Shown: positions 1 to 7,203 of the stretch, piece by piece
Numbering within the stretch: position 1 is the stretch's first letter
How the letters are laid out: the number at the start of each line of letters is the position of its first letter
Source of the DNA: Collinsella sp.
Lineage (GTDB): Bacteria > Actinomycetota > Coriobacteriia > Coriobacteriales > Coriobacteriaceae
Length of the DNA: 9,557 nt
NCBI GenBank assembly: GCA_022728415.1
Contig: JAIJJM010000054.1
Span: forward strand, 1-9,557
Direction of reading: 5' to 3'
Made by a program: the position numbers and the translations under genes
Notes under the pieces: model-generated
What the model was told of the DNA's origin: nothing
Seen by the model: only the letters and a program-made list of their open reading frames with translations
The model's database searches: none

Positions 1-1
1 C

Positions 2-136
2 GCTTTTGAGAACGGTTGGATTACTCGTGATGAGCTGATGGAGGCCGCTGTGAAGTATGGCAAGAGCCCGTATGGCAAGCATCTGAAGGATGTGGCGGAG
101 AACAAGATTATTGTTAAGCCGCGCGACGCTCGATGA
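2..136 (+). CDS. rmlA: Glucose-1-phosphate thymidylyltransferase, C-terminal end (partial)
   Basis: Reading from base 2 gives an open frame of 44 codons ending in TGA at 134-136; the start lies outside the window. The tail carries NGWITRDEL and KYGKSPYGKHL, which resemble the C-terminal helices of RmlA (NGWI..., then a Y-G-x-x-L segment). RmlA joins glucose-1-phosphate and dTTP to make dTDP-glucose, the first step of dTDP-L-rhamnose synthesis in the cytoplasm. All six lysines here use AAG, whereas the next genes mix AAA and AAG, so codon use may shift at this boundary; the sample is small. Only 12 bases separate it from the glycosyltransferase, which is in the same frame and probably co-transcribed. 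Identification rests on a short tail without the catalytic domain. The rhamnose link is supported by the RgpF-type gene downstream. Confidence 0.72.
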   Translation, partial: AFENGWITRDELMEAAVKYGKSPYGKHLKDVAENKIIVKPRDAR

Positions 137-148
137 TGTTGTTGGGTC

Positions 149-1468
149 GTGGTTGCTGTGCCGTTGCTGTCTTTTGTCGTTATTGCCTATAACGTGCAGC
201 CCTACATTATTCAATGTTTGCAAAGCGTCAAGGCCCAAACTTTGGATGATTTCGAGGTCATCGTAGTAGATGACGCGAGTACTGACGGTACGCTGGAATG
301 CATTACTCGTGAAGTAGCGGATGATCAGCGGTTCCATATAATCGCAAAATCGGAAAATGAAGGTGCACACCTTGCCCGGCGAACTGGTGCGTTGGCGACC
401 AAAGGACAGTATGTATACTTCGTTGATGGTGATGACAGTATCAGTGCCTTACTATGCGAACAGGTATCCATGCTGACTCGTGCCTCATCTCCTGACATTA
501 TCCGCTTTGGATTGGATGCCTTTCCCGAAAGCGGTGCGGACGATGGCACGGCAAGAGCTGTGGAAGCGGTCTTTAATAATGCCCAAGGCATGAGGACCTC
601 TAGGGAAATTATAGAGACTGCATTCAGCGACATAATTTCCCCTCGTGACGTATGGAGCGTTACGGTATGCACTTATCGAGGTGATTCCATCAGAGAGTCT
701 TTTTCCAAGATGACATCCAAGCGTCTTGGGTATATGGAAGACACTTACGAATTTTTTGTCATCGCAAATGAGTCTCAGACATTACAGAATTACGCTGATT
801 TTCATGCTCTGAAGTACCGTATTGGAGCGGGCAGATCCGGGCGAAGATTGTATTCGGCAGAGGAGTTCTCGAAACGGCAACGAGAAGTGCACGAAATGTA
901 TCTTTTGCTGTGTGAGTATTGCAACTCTCAGCGAGACGATACCGATTTCTACAGTCGCACAAGCCTTTGGATGAAACGGCAATATCTTCTCATGCTTGTT
1001 ACTGACTGGGTAACTCGTTTGCCAGCGGCGGATCAAGACAAAGGATATACGGCTATCGTTGAAACATGGGGTGCTGCTGACGCAGCAATCATGTTATTTG
1101 ATCCCCTTATTGCACGTGGTGAGAGTTTGTTGAGCAAGAATTCGATTCCTCCCGGGAACGATGAGTTCTACCGGTGGGGGCAGATTCTCGCCAAGATAGT
1201 TCCTATGGTTGATGACGGCCGGAATTTACCTAGGTATGATCAATACCGGCAGTTGGAACAAGCTTTAGAGCATCATGTGGCGGAAATCCAATTGAAAGAG
1301 CAGCAGGCGCTGCAGGCAGAACAAGAACGGATAGAGGCGCAAGCGAGATTCAAAAAAGGTACACTCATGCGTCGCGTGATTGACAAAGTCATGCCGGCAG
1401 GTTCGCTGAACCGAGATTTGGTATCTGTGATACGCTCACATGCACAGCGTGCGAAGAGGGAAAGATAG
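149..1468 (+). CDS. Family 2 glycosyltransferase with C-terminal coiled coil
   Basis: A 439-residue GT-A fold enzyme that should transfer a sugar from a nucleotide-sugar donor to a growing glycan at the cytoplasmic face of the membrane. The N-terminus (residues 5-50) is classical GT2: a hydrophobic strand with AYN, then VVDDASTDGT with the nucleotide-binding aspartates D41/D42. YFVDGDD at 90-96 holds the metal-binding DxD. YMEDTYE at 195-201 fits the ED catalytic-base region. Residues about 363-402 are rich in Q, E, A and L and look like a coiled coil, followed by a very basic tail ending KRER. The start is uncertain: GTG 149 and GTG 158 are both possible, neither has a clear ribosome binding site, and no ATG lies in frame after the rmlA stop. 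Translation may be coupled to rmlA. Donor and linkage cannot be read from sequence; rhamnose is likely only by context. No membrane helix is evident. Confidence 0.9.
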   Translation: MVAVPLLSFVVIAYNVQPYIIQCLQSVKAQTLDDFEVIVVDDASTDGTLECITREVADDQRFHIIAKSENEGAHLARRTGALATKGQYVYFVDGDDSISALLCEQVSMLTRASSPDIIRFGLDAFPESGADDGTARAVEAVFNNAQGMRTSREIIETAFSDIISPRDVWSVTVCTYRGDSIRESFSKMTSKRLGYMEDTYEFFVIANESQTLQNYADFHALKYRIGAGRSGRRLYSAEEFSKRQREVHEMYLLLCEYCNSQRDDTDFYSRTSLWMKRQYLLMLVTDWVTRLPAADQDKGYTAIVETWGAADAAIMLFDPLIARGESLLSKNSIPPGNDEFYRWGQILAKIVPMVDDGRNLPRYDQYRQLEQALEHHVAEIQLKEQQALQAEQERIEAQARFKKGTLMRRVIDKVMPAGSLNRDLVSVIRSHAQRAKRER

Positions 1469-1493
1469 CATTTTGCAGAATGATGTAGTGCGT

Positions 1494-1500
1494 GAAAGGA
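1494..1500 (+). promoter_or_regulatory. Ribosome binding site deciding the RgpF-type start
   Basis: GAAAGGA at 1494-1500 lies five bases before ATG 1506. The earlier in-frame ATG at 1440, inside the end of the GT2 gene, has no comparable purine tract. This favours 1506 as the true start of the RgpF-type gene. Confidence 0.6.
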
Positions 1501-1505
1501 CGGAG

Positions 1506-3506
1506 ATGAGCGTTAATAGCGGGCATAAACAGCGACTGGGTATCTACTGTTTCTATGACAAGTATGGTCATGCTGCATCCTTTATCAAGACCTTTCTTGA
1601 TGATTTGATGGATAACTTAGATGATCTAGTCGTAGTTGTAAACGGGCAACTTAGCGATCAGGCTCGTCAACTGTTCTCTGAATACACGAAGACGATCATC
1701 GTTAGAGAGAATAAAGGACTTGACGTCGCTGCGTACAAGCAGGCCATTCTCACACTCGGTTGGGAAAAACTTGAGTCATATGATGAAGTCATTTGCCTGA
1801 ATGACACAGTTATGGGACCGGTGTATCCGTTCCGTGAAATGTTTGCGTGCATGGATCGCAAGGATGTGGATTTTTGGGGTATCACTGCGTATGCGGGTGA
1901 GACAGTTGATAAGGAGCAGATTCCAACGCATCTTCAGGCCTATTGGCATGCGTACAGGCGCTCTTTAGTGTCTTCCCCGGCGTTCCACGAGTACTGGGAG
2001 ACCATGCCTTTGTGGAAAGACTACGCAGAGGTTACCCGCAAACACGAGATGACCTTCACCAAGCATTTCACTGATTTGGGCTTCACCTGGGCCTCGTACA
2101 TCGATTGGCGAAAATATCAGGGATATTCTTCATACCCGTTGCTGTACATGCCGATGCAAATCGTGCGAGATGATCGATGCCCTATTTTCAAGCGCCGTTC
2201 TTTCTTCGTGGATTACAGTGCTTATTTCGACCAGACGGCCGGTCAGCCAGCTCTGGATTTGTACGAGTACCTTCGAGATCATACTGACTATGACGTGGAT
2301 ATGATCTGGGATGCTATTTTGCCGTCCTACAACATTGACGATATCCGCAAGGCCATGCATCTTGATTATGTGCTGCCCTCACAGGCCATCAATCCACAGA
2401 CGCATGATCGTCCTCGTTCGGCGTTCATCTATCACGTCTACTTCATGGATTTGCTAGAAGACACTTGCCGCTACATTGCATCGTTGCCGGAAGAAACAGA
2501 TCTATACATCACCTCTACCGAAGATAAGATTCCCCAGATTCGGGAATACATGCAACAGCATGGGATTTCTCATCAGGCGACATTCATCCCCGTTATCAAT
2601 CGTGGTCGTGATGTCTCGGCTCTGCTTGTGGCCGCTTGCCCGGTGGTGTTGAGCGGAAAATATGACGTCATTGGTTTCGCTCATGATAAGAAATCCAGTC
2701 AGAATCAGGAAAATGGACATCATGGCACCGAGAGCCAAGGATTCGCGTACAAGCTTATGGAGAATACGCTTGGCAGTGAGGCATATGTCAAGAACATTCT
2801 GACGTTATTTGCGGAGAACCCGCGTCTTGGTCAGGTGACGCCTCCGCCGCCATATCACGCTTTGTACTTTGCGCACACCATTCCTCACGATTGGGGTGCA
2901 AATTATGAGATCACGAAGGAGCTTTTGGAAGACAGGCTGGACATTCATGTGCCGCTCTCTCCCACTAAGCCAACTGCATCCGCGATGGGGTCGTGCTATT
3001 GGTTCCGTGTTGAGGCATTAAAACCGCTGTTCGAGTATGGGTGGAAGTATGAAGACTTCTTGCCCGAAGGACAGATGGGCGAAGACGGTACTATTTCGCA
3101 TGCCATCGAACGAGCCAACGGATATATATGTCAATCGCGTGGATATTATCCGGCATGGGTGCTTTCAGATCGATATGCTCGCATTGAAGTGGATTCGTTG
3201 TTCTATACCACTGCCATGATGATGGGCTCGTCTGCAGAAGCACGTAGCGGAGAATCATTGCTGACGAATTTGCGTGGTTTGAATTTGGCGACTTCTCGTT
3301 GGAGAACACTGAAAATAGCCAAGCATCGCACACATTTAGGACTTCAATGGATCACGTCACGAACTGTGCTTAAGCTTCCTAAGCCAGCACAGAGCGTCAT
3401 CTACACTGCAGCATGGGCTCCAATCACCGCGGTACGATTTGTGATTGGACAAATCAGGGCGGTGCTTCGTGGTGATTTCAAGCACAAAAGTGCACCTAAA
3501 AAATAA
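1506..3506 (+). CDS. RgpF-type rhamnan synthesis protein
   Basis: A 666-residue protein of the rhamnan synthesis F family (streptococcal RgpF, needed for assembly of rhamnose cell-wall polysaccharides), probably a cytoplasmic, membrane-associated rhamnosyltransferase. Residues 11-108 show the family start LGIYCFYDKYGH, then ENKGLDVAAYK (68-78) and EVICLNDTVMGP (94-105). A second, similar block covers about 305-400: NRGRDVSAL (365-373) followed by GFAHDKKS (390-397). GYYPAW at 546-551 lies in the conserved C-terminal part. Residues about 600-660 form a basic and hydrophobic tail that could sit on the membrane. It is longer than RgpF of Streptococcus (about 580 residues). The frame is open back to ATG 1440, which would overlap the GT2 gene, but ATG 1506 has the better ribosome binding site. 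It ends in two in-frame stops (TAA TAG, 3504-3509), seven bases before the permease start. The family is clear; exact linkage and sugar are not known. Confidence 0.88.
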   Translation: MSVNSGHKQRLGIYCFYDKYGHAASFIKTFLDDLMDNLDDLVVVVNGQLSDQARQLFSEYTKTIIVRENKGLDVAAYKQAILTLGWEKLESYDEVICLNDTVMGPVYPFREMFACMDRKDVDFWGITAYAGETVDKEQIPTHLQAYWHAYRRSLVSSPAFHEYWETMPLWKDYAEVTRKHEMTFTKHFTDLGFTWASYIDWRKYQGYSSYPLLYMPMQIVRDDRCPIFKRRSFFVDYSAYFDQTAGQPALDLYEYLRDHTDYDVDMIWDAILPSYNIDDIRKAMHLDYVLPSQAINPQTHDRPRSAFIYHVYFMDLLEDTCRYIASLPEETDLYITSTEDKIPQIREYMQQHGISHQATFIPVINRGRDVSALLVAACPVVLSGKYDVIGFAHDKKSSQNQENGHHGTESQGFAYKLMENTLGSEAYVKNILTLFAENPRLGQVTPPPPYHALYFAHTIPHDWGANYEITKELLEDRLDIHVPLSPTKPTASAMGSCYWFRVEALKPLFEYGWKYEDFLPEGQMGEDGTISHAIERANGYICQSRGYYPAWVLSDRYARIEVDSLFYTTAMMMGSSAEARSGESLLTNLRGLNLATSRWRTLKIAKHRTHLGLQWITSRTVLKLPKPAQSVIYTAAWAPITAVRFVIGQIRAVLRGDFKHKSAPKK

Positions 3507-3512
3507 TAGTTG

Positions 3513-4361
3513 ATGGCAGATGAGGATATGAATACGATGCTGATAAAGCTAAAAGAGCGCTACCGCTATTCGTTCATTGTGCTTAAAGAAATGGTGAGAA
3601 CTGATTTTAAGCTGCGCTATCAGGGATCATTTCTAGGAATTGCGTGGTCGGTCTTGAAGCCGTTAATGCTGTTCTGTGTGATGTATGTGGTGTTCGTCAA
3701 ATTCCTGAAGTTTACCGATGGCACGCCGACTTTCCCGTTGGTCTTGCTGCTGGGTATCAGCTTGTGGAATTTCTTCGCTGAGGCGACGAATATGGGATTG
3801 ACGGCTATCGTAGGCAGAGGGGACATTCTGCGTAAGATTCATTTCCCCAACTACATTATTGTCGTCTCTGCAACGGTCGGCGCTTTAATCAGCTTGGCCA
3901 TCAACATGTGTGTAGTGCTGGTTTTTTGTATTTTTAATCAGGTGCACTTCACCTGGAATGTGTTGTGGCTCCCGCTTAATTTCATAGAATTCTATGCTCT
4001 TGCTTTGGGAACGGCCCTGTTGCTAGCCGCATTGAATGTGTATTTCCGTGATATGCAGCATATTTGGGAAGTGCTCATGCAGGTGTTCTTCTATGCAACG
4101 CCTATTATCTATCCTCTGTCGCTGGTAACTGAAAAAACGAATAATCCTATTTTCGCGAAAATTATGTTGCTGAGCCCGCCGGCCCAGATTATTCAGGATA
4201 TTAGGCATAACCTCATCGCACCGGATACCACGCCAACAGTGTGGAAGGAGATCAGCAACTGGGGTATTCGTCTCATCCCTGTTGCCTTGACTTTCTTTAT
4301 CCTATGGTTGGGTATTCATATATTCCGTAATTACAGTCAGAAATTCGCGGAGGTGCTGTGA
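3513..4361 (+). CDS. ABC-2 polysaccharide export permease (Wzm/TagG/RgpC type)
   Basis: A 282-residue integral membrane protein forming the channel half of an ABC transporter that moves a lipid-linked polysaccharide across the membrane. Family signatures are LRYQGSFLGIAW at 34-45 and GDILRKIHFPNY at 103-114. NVYFRDMQHIW at 175-185 is the conserved loop before the fifth helix. Six hydrophobic segments are visible, near residues 48-66, 73-91, 114-141, 151-173, 184-201 and 254-271, the usual topology. Start choice is open: TTG 3510, ATG 3513, ATG 3528 and ATG 3537 are in frame. AGGA at 3523-3526 is about ten bases before ATG 3537, so that shorter form is possible; 3513 is the first ATG. The gene overlaps the ATPase gene by one base (TGATG), tight coupling expected for subunits of one complex. 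Wzm, TagG and RgpC are functional labels for the same family; orthology cannot be settled here. Confidence 0.92.
   Translation: MADEDMNTMLIKLKERYRYSFIVLKEMVRTDFKLRYQGSFLGIAWSVLKPLMLFCVMYVVFVKFLKFTDGTPTFPLVLLLGISLWNFFAEATNMGLTAIVGRGDILRKIHFPNYIIVVSATVGALISLAINMCVVLVFCIFNQVHFTWNVLWLPLNFIEFYALALGTALLLAALNVYFRDMQHIWEVLMQVFFYATPIIYPLSLVTEKTNNPIFAKIMLLSPPAQIIQDIRHNLIAPDTTPTVWKEISNWGIRLIPVALTFFILWLGIHIFRNYSQKFAEVL
4349..4355 (+). promoter_or_regulatory. Strong ribosome binding site for the ABC ATPase gene
   Basis: GGAGGTG at 4349-4355, within the last codons of the permease gene, is a near-perfect Shine-Dalgarno sequence. It is seven bases from ATG 4361 (counted from the end of GGAGG) but only four from GTG 4358, so ATG 4361 is preferred. 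It is the strongest site in the cluster. Confidence 0.75.
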
Positions 4362-5629
4362 TGAATAACGCACAAGAGGGCACGATGGACAATCGTAAGA
4401 CTGTGCTGAAAGTTGAGCACGTAGCCAAATCATTTCGGTTGCCGACGGAGCAGGCGTCAGGCCTGAAACAGGCCGTTATCAACTGGACTAAAGGAATTAG
4501 CGGATACAAGATGCAGCATGTGCTGCGCGATATCAACTTTGAGGTCAAAGAAGGGGATTTCTTTGGCGTTGTCGGTCGAAACGGAAGCGGAAAATCGACA
4601 CTGTTGAAGTTGATTTCGGGCATTTATATGCCGGATCAAGGTTCAATCTCCGTTGACGGGAAACTGGTCTCATTCATTGAGCTTGGCGTTGGTTTCAATC
4701 CTGAACTGACCGGTCGAGAGAATGTGTACCTTAACGGTGCCCTTTTAGGATTTAGCCAAGAAGAAATCGATGCAATGTATGACGACATTGTTGAGTTTTC
4801 AGAGCTTAGCGAATTCATGGACCAGAAGCTAAAGAACTATTCCAGTGGTATGCAGGTGCGTTTGGCATTTGCGGTCGCCATTAAGGCTAAGGGCGACATA
4901 CTGGTCTTGGATGAAGTATTGGCTGTGGGCGATGAAGCGTTCCAACGTAAGTGTGATAATTTCTTCACCGAAGTGAAGCAAGATCCCACGAAGACAGTTA
5001 TTTTGGTAACTCACTCCATGGATTCGGTTAAGAAATATTGCAATAAGGCTATCCTCATAAAGGATGGAGAGATTATTGCGTCCGGAAACCAGGACGATGT
5101 AGCAGATCGTTACACGCTGGAGAACTTCAAGAAGAATCCAGGTCCCCTTGGTGATGATGCCAATAATGAAACAGACGATAAAGAGTATCCTACGGGTCTT
5201 AGTGAACGAGTGCCCACCCTTAAGGTCAATATATCGAGTTCATCGGTGGCTGATGGTGTTGAGCCGCTCGAATTTGAAATCGAATATGAGTTTAATGAAG
5301 ACCGAGAAGCGTACATCGGTATTGCATTGCTTGATTCTCGTCGCAGTGGACATGCTTATGATGCGGGATCGCAGACCGACAATCTTGGCATGGTCATCAC
5401 GCAGCGTGGGCACCGGACTATGCGTTTTGAAATGCCGCTTGATATCTTCAACAATGGTGAGTTCAAGATTTATGCCACTCTGCGATCTGTTGAAAAACCC
5501 GGCGATGATCCGCAAATGATCGCATTCACGAACGATGAGAACAGCGGTTATTTTGCTATTCGCAATGATCGCAACGGTGAGGCTGGCATGCTGAGCAGCC
5601 GAGCGATTCAGATTAATAGACTCGATTGA
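4361..5629 (+). CDS. ABC polysaccharide transporter ATPase with Wzt-type C-terminal domain
   Basis: A 422-residue cytoplasmic ATPase that powers the permease encoded just upstream. The nucleotide-binding domain spans about 15-250: Walker A GRNGSGKST at 72-80, the export-family FIELGVGFNPELTGREN at 105-121, signature YSSGMQVRLAFA at 160-171, Walker B ILVLDE at 180-185, and the switch histidine H218 in VTHSMD. A polar, acidic linker (about 258-280) leads to a beta-rich domain at about 285-422, where Wzt proteins of O-antigen exporters carry a carbohydrate-binding domain. In E. coli O9a that domain recognises the modified non-reducing end of the glycan, so export waits for a finished chain. TagH and RgpD are functional relatives; the beta-rich extension makes Wzt the closer comparison. 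ATG 4361 was chosen over GTG 4358 because of the strong ribosome binding site. What this domain binds is unknown, and no capping enzyme is visible in the window. Confidence 0.93.
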   Translation: MNNAQEGTMDNRKTVLKVEHVAKSFRLPTEQASGLKQAVINWTKGISGYKMQHVLRDINFEVKEGDFFGVVGRNGSGKSTLLKLISGIYMPDQGSISVDGKLVSFIELGVGFNPELTGRENVYLNGALLGFSQEEIDAMYDDIVEFSELSEFMDQKLKNYSSGMQVRLAFAVAIKAKGDILVLDEVLAVGDEAFQRKCDNFFTEVKQDPTKTVILVTHSMDSVKKYCNKAILIKDGEIIASGNQDDVADRYTLENFKKNPGPLGDDANNETDDKEYPTGLSERVPTLKVNISSSSVADGVEPLEFEIEYEFNEDREAYIGIALLDSRRSGHAYDAGSQTDNLGMVITQRGHRTMRFEMPLDIFNNGEFKIYATLRSVEKPGDDPQMIAFTNDENSGYFAIRNDRNGEAGMLSSRAIQINRLD

Positions 5630-5642
5630 TCTTATCTTCGAT

Positions 5643-5647
5643 AGAGG
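5643..5647 (+). promoter_or_regulatory. Ribosome binding site supporting a TTG start
   Basis: AGAGG at 5643-5647 is six bases before TTG 5654, good spacing. An out-of-frame ATG at 5649 is only one base from the site, too close for efficient use, and opens just 12 codons. The frame of the GT4 gene is closed by TAG at 5642-5644, so no earlier start exists. Confidence 0.6.
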
Positions 5648-5653
5648 CATGTA

Positions 5654-7177
5654 TTGGATATTGCTGAATATGCTGACGCATTGGTGAGCGGTGAGCCATC
5701 ATTACGAAAATCCTTACTTGTTGAAGCTTCCAATAAGTACGGGGTCGCGGGAATCGTATCTGCCATTGCTTCCAAATACTGGATTAATTCGGTAGAGGCC
5801 GTGCGAGCATTAGGGCCGATAGCGGGCCTGGCACAGCCAAAAAGAACTGTTCATACAGTTGCGCTCTATTACTCGGGGCTATCCATCGGCGGTGCTGAAC
5901 GCGTGACGGCATTCCTTGCCAACCTTTGGGCCGGCATGGGATATCGGGTAGTGCTGATTACCGACGATGACACTAGTGCATATGAGTACGAAGTGAACCA
6001 GATTGTTGAGCGCCGCATTATTCCGAGTTACTGCAAAGCGAATGCGGAAAACTACGAGAACCGGGCAAAAGCGTTAGCGGATATCCTCAATGCGGAGCAA
6101 GTTGACGCTCTAGTGTACGGGCAATGGCTTGGACAAACGCTTCCCTGGGATATGCTGCTCTGCAAGATGAGCGGCGTATCTTTCCTCATCTACACTCATG
6201 GCGTCATGCGTTGCATGTTCGACGCAGATTGTATGCGCGCCGAGTTGGCTTTGACGTATCGATACTCAGATGGCGTCATAACGTTATCTGATGTGAATAC
6301 ACGTTTCTGGCAACTATTCAATGCTCATGTATGGCAGACCATTAATCCATTAACCATCGAGCCGGATTCGTCGAAACGCGCAGCGCTTGATTCTTATAAC
6401 ATTGTATGGGTTGGGCGCCTGTCATTATTCGATAAGCGTCCGGATGAGGCATTGCGGGTTATGGCTGAAGTGGTCAAACAGTGTCCTGATGCACATCTGA
6501 TTATGGTTGGTCCTTTTGCAGATGATGCAACGGAACAACAGCTTCGTCAGTTGCGAGATTCTCTTGATCTATCTGATGCTGTGAGTTTTGTAGGCGCTCA
6601 GGATAATGTACTTCCTTACCTACAGAAAGCCAGTGTGTATCTTCATACATCTCTATATGAGGGCTACGGTATTGCTCTGGCCGAAGCGAAAACAGTGGGC
6701 ATTCCAAGCGTTATATACGCTTTGCCGTATCTGACTTTGGTTCAAGACGAGAGCGTTATCCAGGTGGGGCAAGGAAACCGATCTGCAGCGGCATCTGCTA
6801 TTTGTGGTTTGTGGCAGAACCCCGAAAAGATGAAGCAGTTGGGGGATATTGCCTTCAACAGCATGGTGGGTATGTCCAATTATGATTTCGCGCGCCTGTG
6901 GAGAGGAATATTCGATTCACTGGGTTCCTCAACTGCCTCTAGTGCCGATGATGATGTGATGGTTGACTTGATGATTGATGCGCGTATTGCATCCTCGAAG
7001 AGTTATGAGGAGCGCATAAATTCTTTGTGCTCGAATCAAGCGCTATTAGAACAGTCGTTGTCTTCCAAGAGCATGGAGATTCAGTCCGTAAAAGAGTCGA
7101 CATCGTTCAAGGTTGGTTTGCTGATTACCGCTATACCGCGCAAAATCAAGGCAATTTTGAATTCACTACGCAGATAA
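5654..7177 (+). CDS. Family 4 (group 1) glycosyltransferase, TTG start
   Basis: A 507-residue retaining glycosyltransferase of GT-B fold, expected to add a sugar from a nucleotide donor to the lipid-linked glycan on the cytoplasmic side. The N-terminal Rossmann half begins near residue 66, with the acceptor-side motif SIGGAERV at 77-84. The donor half begins near 248 (NIVWVGRLSLFDKRP), continues with LIMVGPF at 282-288 and SFVGAQ at 311-316, and carries the diagnostic E-x7-E as E336 and E344 in YEGYGIALAEA. About 60 residues of helical sequence of unknown role precede the fold. After the fold come an acidic linker (about 425-440), a short coiled-coil-like stretch, and a basic amphipathic end from STSFKVG at 482, possibly a membrane contact. 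The start is TTG 5654, fixed by an upstream in-frame stop and AGAGG six bases before it. It follows the ATPase gene by 24 bases and ends the operon, converging with the - strand gene. Donor sugar is not predictable. Confidence 0.92.
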   Translation: MDIAEYADALVSGEPSLRKSLLVEASNKYGVAGIVSAIASKYWINSVEAVRALGPIAGLAQPKRTVHTVALYYSGLSIGGAERVTAFLANLWAGMGYRVVLITDDDTSAYEYEVNQIVERRIIPSYCKANAENYENRAKALADILNAEQVDALVYGQWLGQTLPWDMLLCKMSGVSFLIYTHGVMRCMFDADCMRAELALTYRYSDGVITLSDVNTRFWQLFNAHVWQTINPLTIEPDSSKRAALDSYNIVWVGRLSLFDKRPDEALRVMAEVVKQCPDAHLIMVGPFADDATEQQLRQLRDSLDLSDAVSFVGAQDNVLPYLQKASVYLHTSLYEGYGIALAEAKTVGIPSVIYALPYLTLVQDESVIQVGQGNRSAAASAICGLWQNPEKMKQLGDIAFNSMVGMSNYDFARLWRGIFDSLGSSTASSADDDVMVDLMIDARIASSKSYEERINSLCSNQALLEQSLSSKSMEIQSVKESTSFKVGLLITAIPRKIKAILNSLRR

Positions 7178-7203
7178 CCAATTTTGTGGTGTGGCTTGCC
7201 GGT

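Noticed and set aside
137..148. Promoter or terminator between rmlA and the GT2 gene
   Set aside because: The gap is 12 bases and holds no promoter-like boxes or hairpin; co-transcription is the simpler reading.
1440..1505. Upstream in-frame ATG at 1440 giving a 688-residue RgpF-type protein that overlaps the GT2 gene
   Set aside because: No ribosome binding site precedes 1440, the extra 22 residues (MHSVRRGKDSIL...) do not look like the family start, and ATG 1506 has GAAAGGA at good spacing.
3495..3509. Run of six A before the RgpF-type stop as a slippage site that might fuse it to the permease
   Set aside because: The run is followed by tandem stops TAA TAG, and neither shifted frame joins productively to the permease frame.
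5148..5519. 123-codon + strand frame inside the ATPase gene
   Set aside because: It is out of frame within a gene whose C-terminal domain is coherent; its composition (many M, S, L, R) is typical of a shifted frame.
5240..5650. 136-codon open frame on the - strand opposite the ATPase C-terminal domain
   Set aside because: It lies entirely across a well-supported gene apart from a few bases, has no recognisable motif and no convincing ribosome binding site, and is best explained as a shadow of the + strand codons.
7178..7203. Possible hairpin from AACC near 7177 and GGTT near 7202
   Set aside because: Only four pairs with a loop of about 20 bases and no T tract, too weak to call a terminator.
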